From an uncultured Candidatus Saccharibacteria bacterium (GTDB lineage Bacteria; Patescibacteria; Saccharimonadia; Saccharimonadales; UBA5946), in assembly GCA_946886435.1 (NCBI GenBank), contig CAMPIR010000019.1, positions 1 through 11,260 on the forward strand: DNA of 11,260 bases, written 5' to 3'. Position 1 is the stretch's first letter. Every line of letters starts with the position of its first letter. Position numbers and translations under genes: made by a program. A model generated the notes under the pieces. It was not told where the DNA came from. It worked only from the letters and a program-made list of their open reading frames with translations, and did not search any database. Of this stretch, positions 1 through 6,654 are shown in pieces.

Positions 1-385
1 CTGCATCGGCGGCATTGACCAGCTGTTCGAGACTGTCCGCTATGACCCGAGCGACTTTCATAGGCAAGCCTTCGTCACCGTGAGCAACGGGGATCTCGAC
101 AAGCGTAAAACCCTTCTCGTCACTGAGGGGTCTATCTTTAGAGGTGATCGACCAGATACGGTCTTCTTGAAATAGCTCGTAGGTCGGAATCTTGAGTTTT
201 GTGTCGCCGAACTCGGCGATCGCTGCGATGTTGGGCTGGGCGGCTATCATCTCGTTAGCGTTAGAGTAAACCTTTATGGTGTCGTTGAGCGCTTGAAGTG
301 CGTAGAGTGTTACGCCGATCAGCACGAGCAGTAGAGCCCGAAGTATAAAAACTGAAACGGTGTTGGTGTGCGGTCTTGATTTCAT
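1..385 (-). CDS. Membrane-anchored protein, N-terminal 128 residues, possibly VanY-like D,D-carboxypeptidase (partial)
   Basis: The - strand is open without a stop from an ATG at 385 to the window edge, so the C-terminal part is missing. Residues 1-9 are basic and polar, and residues about 10-30 form one hydrophobic segment (start VSVFILRALLLVLIGV), so the protein should be anchored in the membrane with the rest outside. Around residues 78-128 the pattern WSITSKDRPL, then LVEIP, then a helix ending in SLEQLVNAADA resembles the start of the peptidase M15 / VanY domain (NK-RPL, DLV, then a helix rich in Ala before the SGYRS motif). The zinc ligands would lie beyond the edge, so this assignment is tentative; it could be another extracytoplasmic domain. 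If correct, it would trim D-Ala from peptidoglycan stem peptides. It is divergent from the gene at 456 and has a short possible Shine-Dalgarno (AGGT) close to its start. Confidence 0.6.
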   Translation of the reverse strand, partial: MKSRPHTNTVSVFILRALLLVLIGVTLYALQALNDTIKVYSNANEMIAAQPNIAAIAEFGDTKLKIPTYELFQEDRIWSITSKDRPLSDEKGFTLVEIPVAHGDEGLPMKVARVIADSLEQLVNAADA

Positions 386-394
386 ATACTACCT

Positions 395-423
395 ATCATA
401 ATAAACTCTTACGGTTTATTGAA
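395..423 (-). promoter_or_regulatory. Possible promoter for the leftward gene
   Basis: Read on the - strand, TATGAT (400 to 395) matches the -10 consensus at five of six positions. TTCAAT (423 to 418) lies 17 bp upstream as a poor -35. Transcription would begin near 388, leaving only a few nucleotides before the ATG at 385. The weak -35 makes this tentative. It overlaps the -35 of the rightward promoter. Confidence 0.35.
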
Positions 424-447
424 ACGGATCATGGCGCGCGGTACAAT
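419..447 (+). promoter_or_regulatory. Sigma70-type promoter for the DUF3152 gene
   Basis: TTGAAA (419-424) and TACAAT (442-447) are separated by exactly 17 bp, which is a near-consensus housekeeping promoter. The expected start of transcription (about 453-456) coincides with the ATG at 456, so the mRNA would be leaderless or almost so. A possible weak GAGG at 448-451 is too close to the start to be a convincing Shine-Dalgarno site. Confidence 0.65.
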
Positions 448-455
448 GAGGCCAG

Positions 456-1193
456 ATGAAACGCTACGGTAAACATTTCGCCTATATCGCTACGCTCGTT
501 GTCGTTGTTATTATCCTAGGCGTACCAGCTGTGTTCTCACAAGAAGCATCCAGCGAAAAATGTACCTCGTCTGAAGCCTTCTGTTTTACGCCGCAACTAG
601 AAACAACAACCTCTCGTCTTGATGCCGTCACGCTCCCAAAGATAGCGACGCCAGCCTGGCTCAGCGCACAGGGTGGGTCGAGTCAATCCTCTAGCGCTCG
701 CGAAGTCGCCTATCAGGTCGCGCCAAAAGGAAATGTGACGGCAGATATCGATGAGTTTCGTTCACAGGTTAGCCAAACACTAAACAGCCCAAGTGGTTGG
801 TCTCGCCTCGGCGTCCGGTTTGTTGAGGTTGATTCGGGCGGACAGTTTACTGTGTGGCTCTCCGAAGCTTCACAAGTACCGAGCTTTTCTCCAAGTGGTT
901 GTGACGCGATAGTTAGCTGTCGAGTCGGAAACAACGTTATCATAAACGAAACCCGGTGGCAGAACGGCTCTGATGCCTGGAATGCAGCCGGCGGTAGCCT
1001 GAGTGGGTATCGACAGATGGTTATTAACCACGAAACAGGCCACTGGTTGGGTCACGGACACGAGCAGTGTTCTGGCGCCGGTCAGCCTGCGGCGGTCATG
1101 CAGCAGCAAACACTTGATATGCAGGGTTGTACGCCGAACTCATGGCCGCTTGGTCACGAACTATATGCGCCAACGATAGGGATTCGCTCATGA
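456..1193 (+). CDS. Secreted DUF3152 zinc-metalloprotease-like protein
   Basis: This is a 245-residue exported protein. A basic start (MKRYGK) and hydrophobic stretch at residues 8-27 form a signal peptide or anchor, with a possible cleavage site after AVFSQ-A. A Ser/Thr-rich linker follows to about residue 83, and the globular domain starts near YQVAP (86). Residues 192-202 read HETGHWLGHGH, which fits the metzincin zinc motif HExxHxxGxxH (H192, E193, H196, G199, H202). VMQQQT at 214-219 could supply the Met-turn. Cys149/155 and Cys205/224 are placed for disulfides outside the cell. The pattern CDAIVSCRVG, INHE-GH-LGHGHE-C, then PAAVMQQQT with a C-terminal C-PN-WP is what I associate with the DUF3152 family of actinobacteria. 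Peptidase activity is inferred from the motif, and the substrate is unknown. It ends in TGA within an ATGA overlap with the next gene, so the two are probably co-translated. Confidence 0.85.
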   Translation: MKRYGKHFAYIATLVVVVIILGVPAVFSQEASSEKCTSSEAFCFTPQLETTTSRLDAVTLPKIATPAWLSAQGGSSQSSSAREVAYQVAPKGNVTADIDEFRSQVSQTLNSPSGWSRLGVRFVEVDSGGQFTVWLSEASQVPSFSPSGCDAIVSCRVGNNVIINETRWQNGSDAWNAAGGSLSGYRQMVINHETGHWLGHGHEQCSGAGQPAAVMQQQTLDMQGCTPNSWPLGHELYAPTIGIRS

Positions 1194-2101
1194 CCGACAA
1201 AAACCCAGACAACGACGAGCCAACTTTCTTTGTTAGTCGCCGCGGTCGGCAGGTCGGTATTAACCAGGTAGACCTCAAAGGAATTGATGTCGATGACGAC
1301 CCGTCAACTAAATCTCCGGCTCAAGCGGCGCCAAAAAAACAAGCACCTAAATCAAAACGCACAAGGGGCGGGTTGACGCGCCGGAAAAAGGGTATATTCG
1401 CGGTGATTATTCTCACAATCCTGCTGGTACCTTTTGTCATCGGAGAGCTTGTGGCTGCCCAGTATCGTGCCGGTATTCCGGCGGCGAAGTCTACACTTGA
1501 GAGCATCGTGAGCAAGAGCGTATTGCCGGCACAGAAAAAACCGTCGCTCACAGCCGATAGTCTGCGGGGCATTGCGAATGAAGTTGATGAGATCGTTGGC
1601 GGGATGTGTCGAGGCGGACTACTCGACAATATGGCTTCGCTCTATCCTCGCGCATCGAATGCGCTCAAGGACTGTAAAGACAATCAGGCGGAGTACGCGT
1701 CTCTAGTCAGCGCCTTGCGACAATTCGAGAAAGAGACACGTTACCTGGAACGGGTGGATACGGTCATGAAGCCTGCAGCGACACCGATAACGGATGAGTT
1801 TGCCGTGATAGCGGCTCAGCAGACCGCTTGGCAGGAAGCGTCCGAGGCGCTGAACAAGCTTTCACCTTCCGGCGAAATGCAAGCGGCTCACTTAGCGATT
1901 AGTGCAAACGTAAAAGCGATCGCGGAGAACTGGTCAAAGCTGAATCAAGCTAATAGCGCCCAGGATGCGGCAGCGTTTATGGAGGCGGAAAAGGTACTTG
2001 CTAGCGAGTACGAAGCGCTCCGCTCAGCCAGTGCGGGCTTTAACCAGGTTCTTCAGGCGGCCCAGACCCGAGTCACCACGAGCTACGACGCTCTGCGATA
2101 A
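1190..2101 (+). CDS. Single-pass membrane protein of unknown function
   Basis: This 303-residue protein is not recognised. The start at 1190 is chosen because it forms an ATGA overlap with the upstream stop and has AGGG at 1178-1181 eight bases before it; an in-frame ATG at 1127 would overlap the upstream gene by 67 bases. Residues 1-67 are hydrophilic and charged, with a Lys/Pro/Ala-rich section ending in RRKK. Residues 69-90 are one transmembrane helix. Residues 91-303 are predicted to be mostly alpha-helical, Ala/Glu/Gln-rich and extracytoplasmic, with two cysteines (140, 162) that could pair. The positive-inside rule puts the basic N-terminus in the cytoplasm. Coupling to the secreted DUF3152 protein suggests a shared envelope function, perhaps as partner or anchor; this is inference from position only. 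Confidence 0.8.
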   Translation: MTDKNPDNDEPTFFVSRRGRQVGINQVDLKGIDVDDDPSTKSPAQAAPKKQAPKSKRTRGGLTRRKKGIFAVIILTILLVPFVIGELVAAQYRAGIPAAKSTLESIVSKSVLPAQKKPSLTADSLRGIANEVDEIVGGMCRGGLLDNMASLYPRASNALKDCKDNQAEYASLVSALRQFEKETRYLERVDTVMKPAATPITDEFAVIAAQQTAWQEASEALNKLSPSGEMQAAHLAISANVKAIAENWSKLNQANSAQDAAAFMEAEKVLASEYEALRSASAGFNQVLQAAQTRVTTSYDALR

Positions 2102-2157
2102 TTTCGATTTCAGAAGCATCATACTAACCGCTCTTTGCTTGACGCCTGTTCATAGGA

Positions 2158-2172
2158 TGTCATACGTGTCAT
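2158..2172. repeat. Short direct repeat TGTCAT upstream of the operon promoter
   Basis: TGTCAT occurs at 2158-2163 and 2167-2172, a 9-bp period, ending eight bases before the -35 hexamer of the ribosomal operon. It could be an activator site or chance. No more than that can be supported. Confidence 0.25.
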
Positions 2173-2180
2173 GTAACACC

Positions 2181-2209
2181 TTGACTAACAGCGATAAACT
2201 TGCTATATT
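2181..2209 (+). promoter_or_regulatory. Promoter of the ribosomal protein operon (extended -10)
   Basis: TTGACT (2181-2186) and TATATT (2204-2209) are separated by 17 bp, each matching consensus at five of six positions. A TGC directly before the -10 (2201-2203) makes it an extended -10 promoter. Transcription should start near 2215-2217, about 100 nt before rplC. This is the strongest promoter-like site in the window, as expected for a ribosomal operon. A second TTGACG at 2139-2144 lacks a good -10. Confidence 0.75.
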
Positions 2210-2239
2210 TAGACGGTAACTTTTACGAAAAATATTAGT

Positions 2240-2293
2240 TTCTCGCGCGAATTGGTAAGTCCGACAGATACGGATACTGCCAGAAGCCGAGAA
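2240..2293 (+). promoter_or_regulatory. Possible structured leader RNA upstream of rplC
   Basis: TTCTCG (2240-2245) can pair with CGAGAA (2288-2293). Inside, GTA (2255-2257) plus TCCG (2260-2263) pairs with CGGATAC (2271-2277), leaving a two-base AG bulge and a seven-base loop. The result is a nested stem in the roughly 100-nt leader. In E. coli and others the S10 operon leader is a target of autoregulation by L4, and L4 is encoded here as the second gene. No sequence similarity to a known leader was recognised, so a regulatory role is inference. Confidence 0.35.
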
Positions 2294-2302
2294 TTTTAAG
2301 TG

Positions 2303-2310
2303 GGAAGAGG
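2303..2310 (+). promoter_or_regulatory. Shine-Dalgarno site of rplC
   Basis: The purine run GGAAGAGG ends five bases before the ATG at 2316 and fixes that start. A second, out-of-frame ATG at 2312-2314 lies between the site and the true start but is too close to be used efficiently. Confidence 0.6.
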
Positions 2311-2315
2311 GATGT

Positions 2316-2927
2316 ATGAAAACCCTACTCGGTACCAAAATTGGTATGACCCAAATCATCAGTGATGATGGCGCTGCAGTTCCTGTAACGCTCGTCAAAG
2401 CTGGCCCAGTGACAGTCACTCAGGTGAAGACTGTTGAACGTGATGGCTATAACGCTGTCCAGCTGGGATATGGTGAGGGTAAGAACCTGAGCAATGCCGT
2501 GAGTGGCCATGTTAAGGCCGCAAAGGTAACGCCGAAGGTCATCCGCGAAGTTCGCGTCAATGAGCTCGGTGAACACAAGATCGGTGACGCATTTGATGTC
2601 ACTGTTTTTGCCGTTGGCGACGTTGTCGACGTCACGGGTATCAGCAAAGGTAAAGGTTTCGCTGGTACGGTTAAACGACACAACTTTAATACTTCTAAGA
2701 AGACCCACGGTGGTAACGGAAACGTTCGTAAACCAGGTTCTATCGGATCTATGTATCCGCAGAAAGTCTTCAAGGGCAAGCGCATGGCCGGCCGTATGGG
2801 TCACGACCAAGTAACCGTCAAGAATCTTGTCGTTGCTTACGTTGACGCCGAACTCGGTCTTATCGGCCTCAAGGGCGCTGTCCCAGGTCCCCGTAAGGGA
2901 ACCGTCACAATCGGAGGGAAGGCATAA
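2316..2927 (+). CDS. rplC: 50S ribosomal protein L3 (uL3)
   Basis: L3 is an early-assembly protein of the large subunit that binds 23S rRNA domain VI, with a long loop reaching toward the peptidyl-transferase centre. The 203 residues compare with about 209 in E. coli. The N-terminus (LLGTKIGMTQI) is the classic L3 start. The central signature SKGKGFAGTVKRHNF is at 110-124. The extended loop covers about 125-165 with GSIG (141-144), VFKGKRMAGRMG (151-162), and KGAVPGP near 186-192. It is the first gene of the operon, without rpsJ before it, and its stop shares one base with the rplD start (TAATG). Confidence 0.97.
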   Translation: MKTLLGTKIGMTQIISDDGAAVPVTLVKAGPVTVTQVKTVERDGYNAVQLGYGEGKNLSNAVSGHVKAAKVTPKVIREVRVNELGEHKIGDAFDVTVFAVGDVVDVTGISKGKGFAGTVKRHNFNTSKKTHGGNGNVRKPGSIGSMYPQKVFKGKRMAGRMGHDQVTVKNLVVAYVDAELGLIGLKGAVPGPRKGTVTIGGKA

Positions 2928-3565
2928 TGGCTGAGACAACTCGTACAACCAAACCAACCCTGTCTAAAGATGTCGCTGGCGTCGAGGTCACGAACCACGA
3001 GCTGCTCAAACTGGCATACGACAGCTACTTGGCAACTGCTCGTCTTTCGAGCGCAACCACAAAACAGCGCGGCGAAGTTCGCGGTGGTGGTAAAAAGCCA
3101 TGGAAGCAAAAAGGCACAGGCCGCGCACGTTTCGGTAGCTCACGCAACCCGATCTGGCGTGGTGGTGGTGTAGTATTCGGCCCACGCGGTAACGAGAACT
3201 ACTCACTAAAGATCAGCACAACCAGCAAGCGTGTCGCACTTCGTCAGGCTCTGACGCTCGCAACCACTGCCGGCAAGATCCACGTTCTCGATGTCAAGAC
3301 TACTGGCAAAACCAAAGAGATCGCAGATTTCCTGACAAAGAACAAGCTCGAACGCCGCGTTCTAATTGCTGTAGACGTCAAAACGCCCGAGCTGATCCGC
3401 GCAACCAACAACGTTCCGAACGTTCTCCTTGTCAGTGCGAAGTACCTCAGTGTCTTCCATATCCTAAATGCTGACGCGATCGTTCTGACACCGAAGGCCG
3501 TTGAGATCGTAAACTCATGGCTCGGTAAAGCTGCCCCGCGTAGTACCACGAAGGAGACCAAGTAA
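2927..3565 (+). CDS. rplD: 50S ribosomal protein L4 (uL4)
   Basis: L4 binds 23S rRNA domain I and its long loop lines the constriction of the peptide exit tunnel; in several bacteria it also represses its own operon. The protein has 212 residues (E. coli 201). The tunnel loop is at about residues 46-86 with the diagnostic RGGGKKPWKQKGTGRAR (52-68) followed by SRNPIWRGGGVVFGP. The C-terminal Rossmann-like part includes RVLIAVD (144-150) and NVPNVLLVSA. It has a GGAGGG site at 2912-2917 and one-base overlaps (TAATG) with both neighbours. Confidence 0.97.
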   Translation: MAETTRTTKPTLSKDVAGVEVTNHELLKLAYDSYLATARLSSATTKQRGEVRGGGKKPWKQKGTGRARFGSSRNPIWRGGGVVFGPRGNENYSLKISTTSKRVALRQALTLATTAGKIHVLDVKTTGKTKEIADFLTKNKLERRVLIAVDVKTPELIRATNNVPNVLLVSAKYLSVFHILNADAIVLTPKAVEIVNSWLGKAAPRSTTKETK

Positions 3566-3885
3566 TGTTGACTCTTATCCCACGCGTCTCTGAAAAGGCC
3601 TATGGCCAGAGCCAGAACGGTACCTACGTCTTTAACGTTCCTATGACCGCTAACAAGGCTGGTGTTATCACCGCTGTGAAAGCCCAATACGACGTTGAGG
3701 TGAACGATGTCCGTTTTGTTATCCAAAAGGGCAAGCCGGTTCGTGCAAGTCGCGGTAAGCGCGCACAGCCAGGTACAGCTTTGCGATCGAAAACTAAGAA
3801 AGCATATGTATCCTTGGTCGAAGGTGCGAGCTTGAACCTATTTAACGAAGAAGAGTCTTCAGCGAATAAGGCAGGAGAAAAGTAG
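3565..3885 (+). CDS. rplW: 50S ribosomal protein L23 (uL23)
   Basis: L23 sits at the exit of the peptide tunnel and is the docking point for trigger factor and signal recognition particle. Its 106 residues (E. coli 100) show the expected IPRVSEKAYG start (5-14), YVFNVPMTANKAGVITAV (21-38) and a basic loop (56-78). A Glu/Ser-rich tail (about 95-106) is longer than usual. Its start overlaps the rplD stop by one base and is preceded by AAGGAG. Confidence 0.95.
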   Translation: MLTLIPRVSEKAYGQSQNGTYVFNVPMTANKAGVITAVKAQYDVEVNDVRFVIQKGKPVRASRGKRAQPGTALRSKTKKAYVSLVEGASLNLFNEEESSANKAGEK

Positions 3886-3886
3886 T

Positions 3887-4726
3887 ATGGCACTGAAACA
3901 ATACAAGCCAACAACTAACGGCCGTCGCGGCATGACGTCTCAGGATTTCTCAGACATCACCACGCGCAAGCCGCTCAAGAGCCTGATCAAGGCGAAAAAG
4001 AGTACGGCAGGACGTAACAACACCGGTCGTATCACGACTCGTCACCGCGGTGGTGGCGTCAAACAATACTACCGTCTGTTGAACCACCGTCTTGCTGCCG
4101 GTACGACTGCGTCTATTGAAGAAATCGAATACGACCCGAACCGTTCTGCGCGTATCGCACGTATTCGCGACCAACATGGTCTGTACCACTACATCCTAGC
4201 TGACAAGAACATGAAAGTCGGAAACAAGATCGTTTCCGGTCCTGAAGCTGCAGTTGAAGTATCTAACCGTCTCCCGCTTGCAAATATCCCAACCGGTACA
4301 CAGATCTACAACATTGAGATCCAGGCTGGTAAGGGTGGCCAAATGGTCCGCGGCGCTGGCACAAAAGCCCAGCTCATGGCCAAAGAAGGCGACTACGCCC
4401 AGGTCAAACTGCCATCAGGTGAAGTTCGTCGTTTCCGACTGGAATGTATGGCGAGCATCGGTGTTGTCGGTAACGAGCAGCACCAGAACGTCAAGATCGG
4501 TTCTGCCGGTCGTAAGCGCCGCATGGGTATTCGCCCAAGCGTCCGTGGTGTTGTTATGAACGCCGCAGATCACCCACACGGTGGTGGTGACGGTGGTCGT
4601 CACGGTTCTGGTAAACCACCACGTACTCCGTGGGGTCAGTTGACACTCGGTTACCGTACCCGACGCCGCAAGGATGTTAGCGGAATGATAGTAAGAAGTC
4701 GCCATGATGCGAAGAGGAAGAGGTAG
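3887..4726 (+). CDS. rplB: 50S ribosomal protein L2 (uL2)
   Basis: L2 is among the largest and most conserved 50S proteins, needed for subunit association and the peptidyl-transferase centre. The 279 residues (E. coli 273) include the N-terminal YKPTTNGRR motif (6-14), the oligonucleotide-binding fold start with GRITTRHRGGGVKQYYR (47-63), and the C-terminal MNAADHPHGGG (224-234), which contains the histidines equivalent to the E. coli H229 region, then TPWGQLTLGYRTR. It is complete. AGGAG at 3873-3877 precedes the start, one base after the rplW TAG. Confidence 0.98.
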   Translation: MALKQYKPTTNGRRGMTSQDFSDITTRKPLKSLIKAKKSTAGRNNTGRITTRHRGGGVKQYYRLLNHRLAAGTTASIEEIEYDPNRSARIARIRDQHGLYHYILADKNMKVGNKIVSGPEAAVEVSNRLPLANIPTGTQIYNIEIQAGKGGQMVRGAGTKAQLMAKEGDYAQVKLPSGEVRRFRLECMASIGVVGNEQHQNVKIGSAGRKRRMGIRPSVRGVVMNAADHPHGGGDGGRHGSGKPPRTPWGQLTLGYRTRRRKDVSGMIVRSRHDAKRKR

Positions 4727-4729
4727 ACT

Positions 4730-4996
4730 ATGAGTAGATCACTCAAAAAAGGTCCGTTCGTCGACTTCAAGCTCGCTAAGAAAGTGGCGGCGCTTGGTCC
4801 AGACGATCGTACCGTCATTAAAACGTGGGCACGCGCAAGCACGGTCACGCCAGAAATGGTTGGTCGTACGATCGCTGTTCACAACGGCCGCATGCACGTT
4901 CCTGTATACATTTCGGAAAATATGGTTGGCCACAAGCTCGGTGAGTTTAGTCCTACCCGTAAGTTCCGAAAACACGGTGGAAAGGATAAGAAGTAA
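4730..4996 (+). CDS. rpsS: 30S ribosomal protein S19 (uS19)
   Basis: S19 is a small-subunit head protein that forms a pair with S13 near the A-site tRNA and bridges to the 50S. The protein has 88 residues (E. coli 92). It begins [11 protein letters not shown] and carries the family signature [19 protein letters not shown] (65-83). A purine-rich Shine-Dalgarno (GAAGAGG) lies before the ATG, three bases after the rplB stop. The stop overlaps the rplV start by one base. Confidence 0.97.
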   Translation: MSRSLKKGPFVDFKLAKKVAALGPDDRTVIKTWARASTVTPEMVGRTIAVHNGRMHVPVYISENMVGHKLGEFSPTRKFRKHGGKDKK

Positions 4997-5391
4997 TGGC
5001 TGAGAAAACTACACGTGCCGTTGCAAAGGGCGTAGCCCTCGCACCACGCAAGGTCAGCCTCGTTGCCAGCCTCGTCCGCGGACGAACAGTCGCTGACGCG
5101 CTCGTTATCCTTGAGCACACCCCAAAGCGCGCTGCTAAAACGATCGCAAAGGTGATCAACAGCGCTAAGGCTAACGCGACAAACACGCATGGTATCGAAG
5201 GTAAAGATCTCATTATCGAGACTTTGACTGTTACCGCTGGTCCACGCCTCAAGCGCTACAAACCAGCTGCCATGGGTCGTGCACTGCCATTCCAGAAGAA
5301 AACAAGCCACATCACGGTTGTTGTCCGTGGTGCTGAGAAGCCTAAAAAGAAGCCGGCCGCAAAGCCAGCTGAAAGTAAGGAGACGAAATAA
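4996..5391 (+). CDS. rplV: 50S ribosomal protein L22 (uL22), with Lys/Pro/Ala tail
   Basis: L22 contacts all 23S rRNA domains, and its beta-hairpin lines the exit tunnel. The core is complete: APRKVSLVASLVRGR (16-30), NSAKANA (55-61), and the signature with hairpin AGPRLKRYKPAAMGRA (81-96) ending in TSHITVVV. At 131 residues it exceeds the usual 110 because of a low-complexity tail (113-131) rich in Lys, Pro and Ala. It overlaps rpsS and rpsC by one base each. Confidence 0.96.
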   Translation: MAEKTTRAVAKGVALAPRKVSLVASLVRGRTVADALVILEHTPKRAAKTIAKVINSAKANATNTHGIEGKDLIIETLTVTAGPRLKRYKPAAMGRALPFQKKTSHITVVVRGAEKPKKKPAAKPAESKETK

Positions 5392-6026
5392 TGGGTCAAA
5401 AAGTAAACCCTATCAGCATGCGTCTCCAGGTTCACAAGAACTGGCGTTCAAAGTGGTTTGCCACAAAACGCGAATATGTTCAGTGGCTTTCTGAGGACAT
5501 CGCTGTTCGCAAGACGATCGAAAAGCGATTTGAAACGCGTGCTGTTATCAACGATACCGTTATCGAACGTTCATCCAACCTTTGCACCATATCTATCCAC
5601 ACGAGCAAAGCTGGTGTGGTTATCGGTCGCCAAGGTACTGGTGTTAACGAGCTCAAGAAAGACATCGAAAAGATCGTCGGCATGCCGGTACGTATCAACA
5701 TCGAAGAAGTCAAACGTCCTGAGCTCGCAGCCAAGTTGGTTGCAGAGAACATTGCTCGTCAGCTCGAGCGCCGCATCAACTTCCGCCGTGCCACAAAGAT
5801 GAGCGCGCAGAACACGATGAACGCTGGTGCCAAAGGTATCCGTATCGAGGTCGCCGGTCGTTTGAACGGCGCTGAGATGAGCCGTCGTGAAAAGGTGATC
5901 CTGGGTTCAGTCCCACTTCACACCCTTCGCGCTGACATAGATTACAACCTTGCAAAAGCCAAAACTCCTACCGGTATCATCGGTGTGAAAGTTTGGATCT
6001 ACAAGGGTGAGAGGAGCGATCGCTAA
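5391..6026 (+). CDS. rpsC: 30S ribosomal protein S3 (uS3)
   Basis: S3 is in the small-subunit head at the mRNA entry channel. The 211-residue protein starts [12 protein letters not shown] as in nearly all bacteria. The KH type II domain has its GxxG loop as GRQG at 79-82. The C-terminal domain has the signature region [19 protein letters not shown] (149-167). It ends soon after the conserved [10 protein letters not shown] (198-207), so it lacks the tail that makes the E. coli protein 233 residues. AAGGAGA at 5377-5383 is seven bases before the start. One-base overlaps occur on both sides. Confidence 0.97.
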   Translation: MGQKVNPISMRLQVHKNWRSKWFATKREYVQWLSEDIAVRKTIEKRFETRAVINDTVIERSSNLCTISIHTSKAGVVIGRQGTGVNELKKDIEKIVGMPVRINIEEVKRPELAAKLVAENIARQLERRINFRRATKMSAQNTMNAGAKGIRIEVAGRLNGAEMSRREKVILGSVPLHTLRADIDYNLAKAKTPTGIIGVKVWIYKGERSDR

Positions 6027-6439
6027 TGTTGCTTCCAAAGAAAACCAAGTTCCGCAAGGTAAGAAAAGGCAAGAACGACGGTATCGCCTCTCGTTCTAAC
6101 TACATCGCATTTGGCGATTATGCCCTGCAAAGTACAACCAACGAACGTATTACCTCACGCCAGATCGAGTCAGCTCGTCAGGCGATGACCCGCTACATCA
6201 AGCGTGGCGGTAAGATCTGGATCCGAATCTTTCCACATACTCCCGTGACTCGTAAGCCACAGGACGTAAAGATGGGCTCAGGCAAAGGTAACCCAGAGTT
6301 CTTCGTCGCCAAGGTCAAAGCCGGCACGGTCATGTTCGAAATGAAGGGTGTCACTGAAGAGATTGCTCGCGAAGCTATGCGCCTCGCAGCACACAAACTT
6401 CCCGTCAAAACCCGTTTTATCCGTAGGGAGGACGCATAG
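6026..6439 (+). CDS. rplP: 50S ribosomal protein L16 (uL16)
   Basis: L16 organises the A-site tRNA elbow region of the large subunit and is a late assembly protein. The 137 residues (E. coli 136) start [11 protein letters not shown], with [23 protein letters not shown] in the middle (given here as 45-64 and on) and MGSGKGNPE at 83-91. The residue equivalent to E. coli Arg81, which is beta-hydroxylated in that species, is Lys82 here. AGAGGAG precedes the ATG, which overlaps the rpsC stop by one base. Confidence 0.97.
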   Translation: MLLPKKTKFRKVRKGKNDGIASRSNYIAFGDYALQSTTNERITSRQIESARQAMTRYIKRGGKIWIRIFPHTPVTRKPQDVKMGSGKGNPEFFVAKVKAGTVMFEMKGVTEEIAREAMRLAAHKLPVKTRFIRREDA

Positions 6440-6441
6440 TT

Positions 6442-6654
6442 ATGAACGCTACTGAACTACGCACCAAGAGCGTCGCTGACCTCCAGAAGCTCCTCGCCGA
6501 AAAGCGTACTGAACTTTCTGAGAACAAGCGTTCACTCGCTGCCGGTGAATTACCTAACCCGCGTGTGGTTGGTAATATCCGACGCGATATCGCTCGTATC
6601 CTAACCTGCCTTAACCAGGCAATGAAAACTGAAACGTCGAAAGGAGAGGCGTAA
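6442..6654 (+). CDS. rpmC: 50S ribosomal protein L29 (uL29)
   Basis: L29 is a small two-helix protein at the tunnel exit beside L23. The 70 residues (E. coli 63) show the ELRTKSVADLQKLLAEKR helix (5-22) and the second helix NPRVVGNIRRDIARILT (39-55), as in the family. A single Cys (56) is present. The Shine-Dalgarno AGGGAGG (6425-6431) lies within the end of rplP. The stop TAA is directly followed by the rpsQ ATG. Confidence 0.94.
   Translation: MNATELRTKSVADLQKLLAEKRTELSENKRSLAAGELPNPRVVGNIRRDIARILTCLNQAMKTETSKGEA

Noticed and set aside
1127..1189. Upstream in-frame ATG extending the 303-residue membrane protein
   Set aside because: It would overlap the DUF3152 gene by 67 bases; the ATGA overlap start at 1190 with AGGG upstream is much more plausible.
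2079..2140. Possible terminator after the 303-residue membrane protein gene
   Set aside because: Only a four-base stem (GAGC/GCTC at 2080-2093) is present and no T run follows.
2139..2166. Second promoter starting with TTGACG upstream of the main operon promoter
   Set aside because: The -35 is good, but the best -10 candidate (CATACG) matches too few positions.
1965..2219. 84-codon + frame crossing the end of the membrane protein gene
   Set aside because: It overlaps a real gene in another frame and runs into the operon promoter; its Arg-rich sequence shows no protein character.
2325..2957. 210-codon open frame on the - strand opposite rplC
   Set aside because: It is exactly antisense to L3, which is certain. 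Its composition is an artefact of codon bias in the ribosomal gene, and no family features or Shine-Dalgarno support it.
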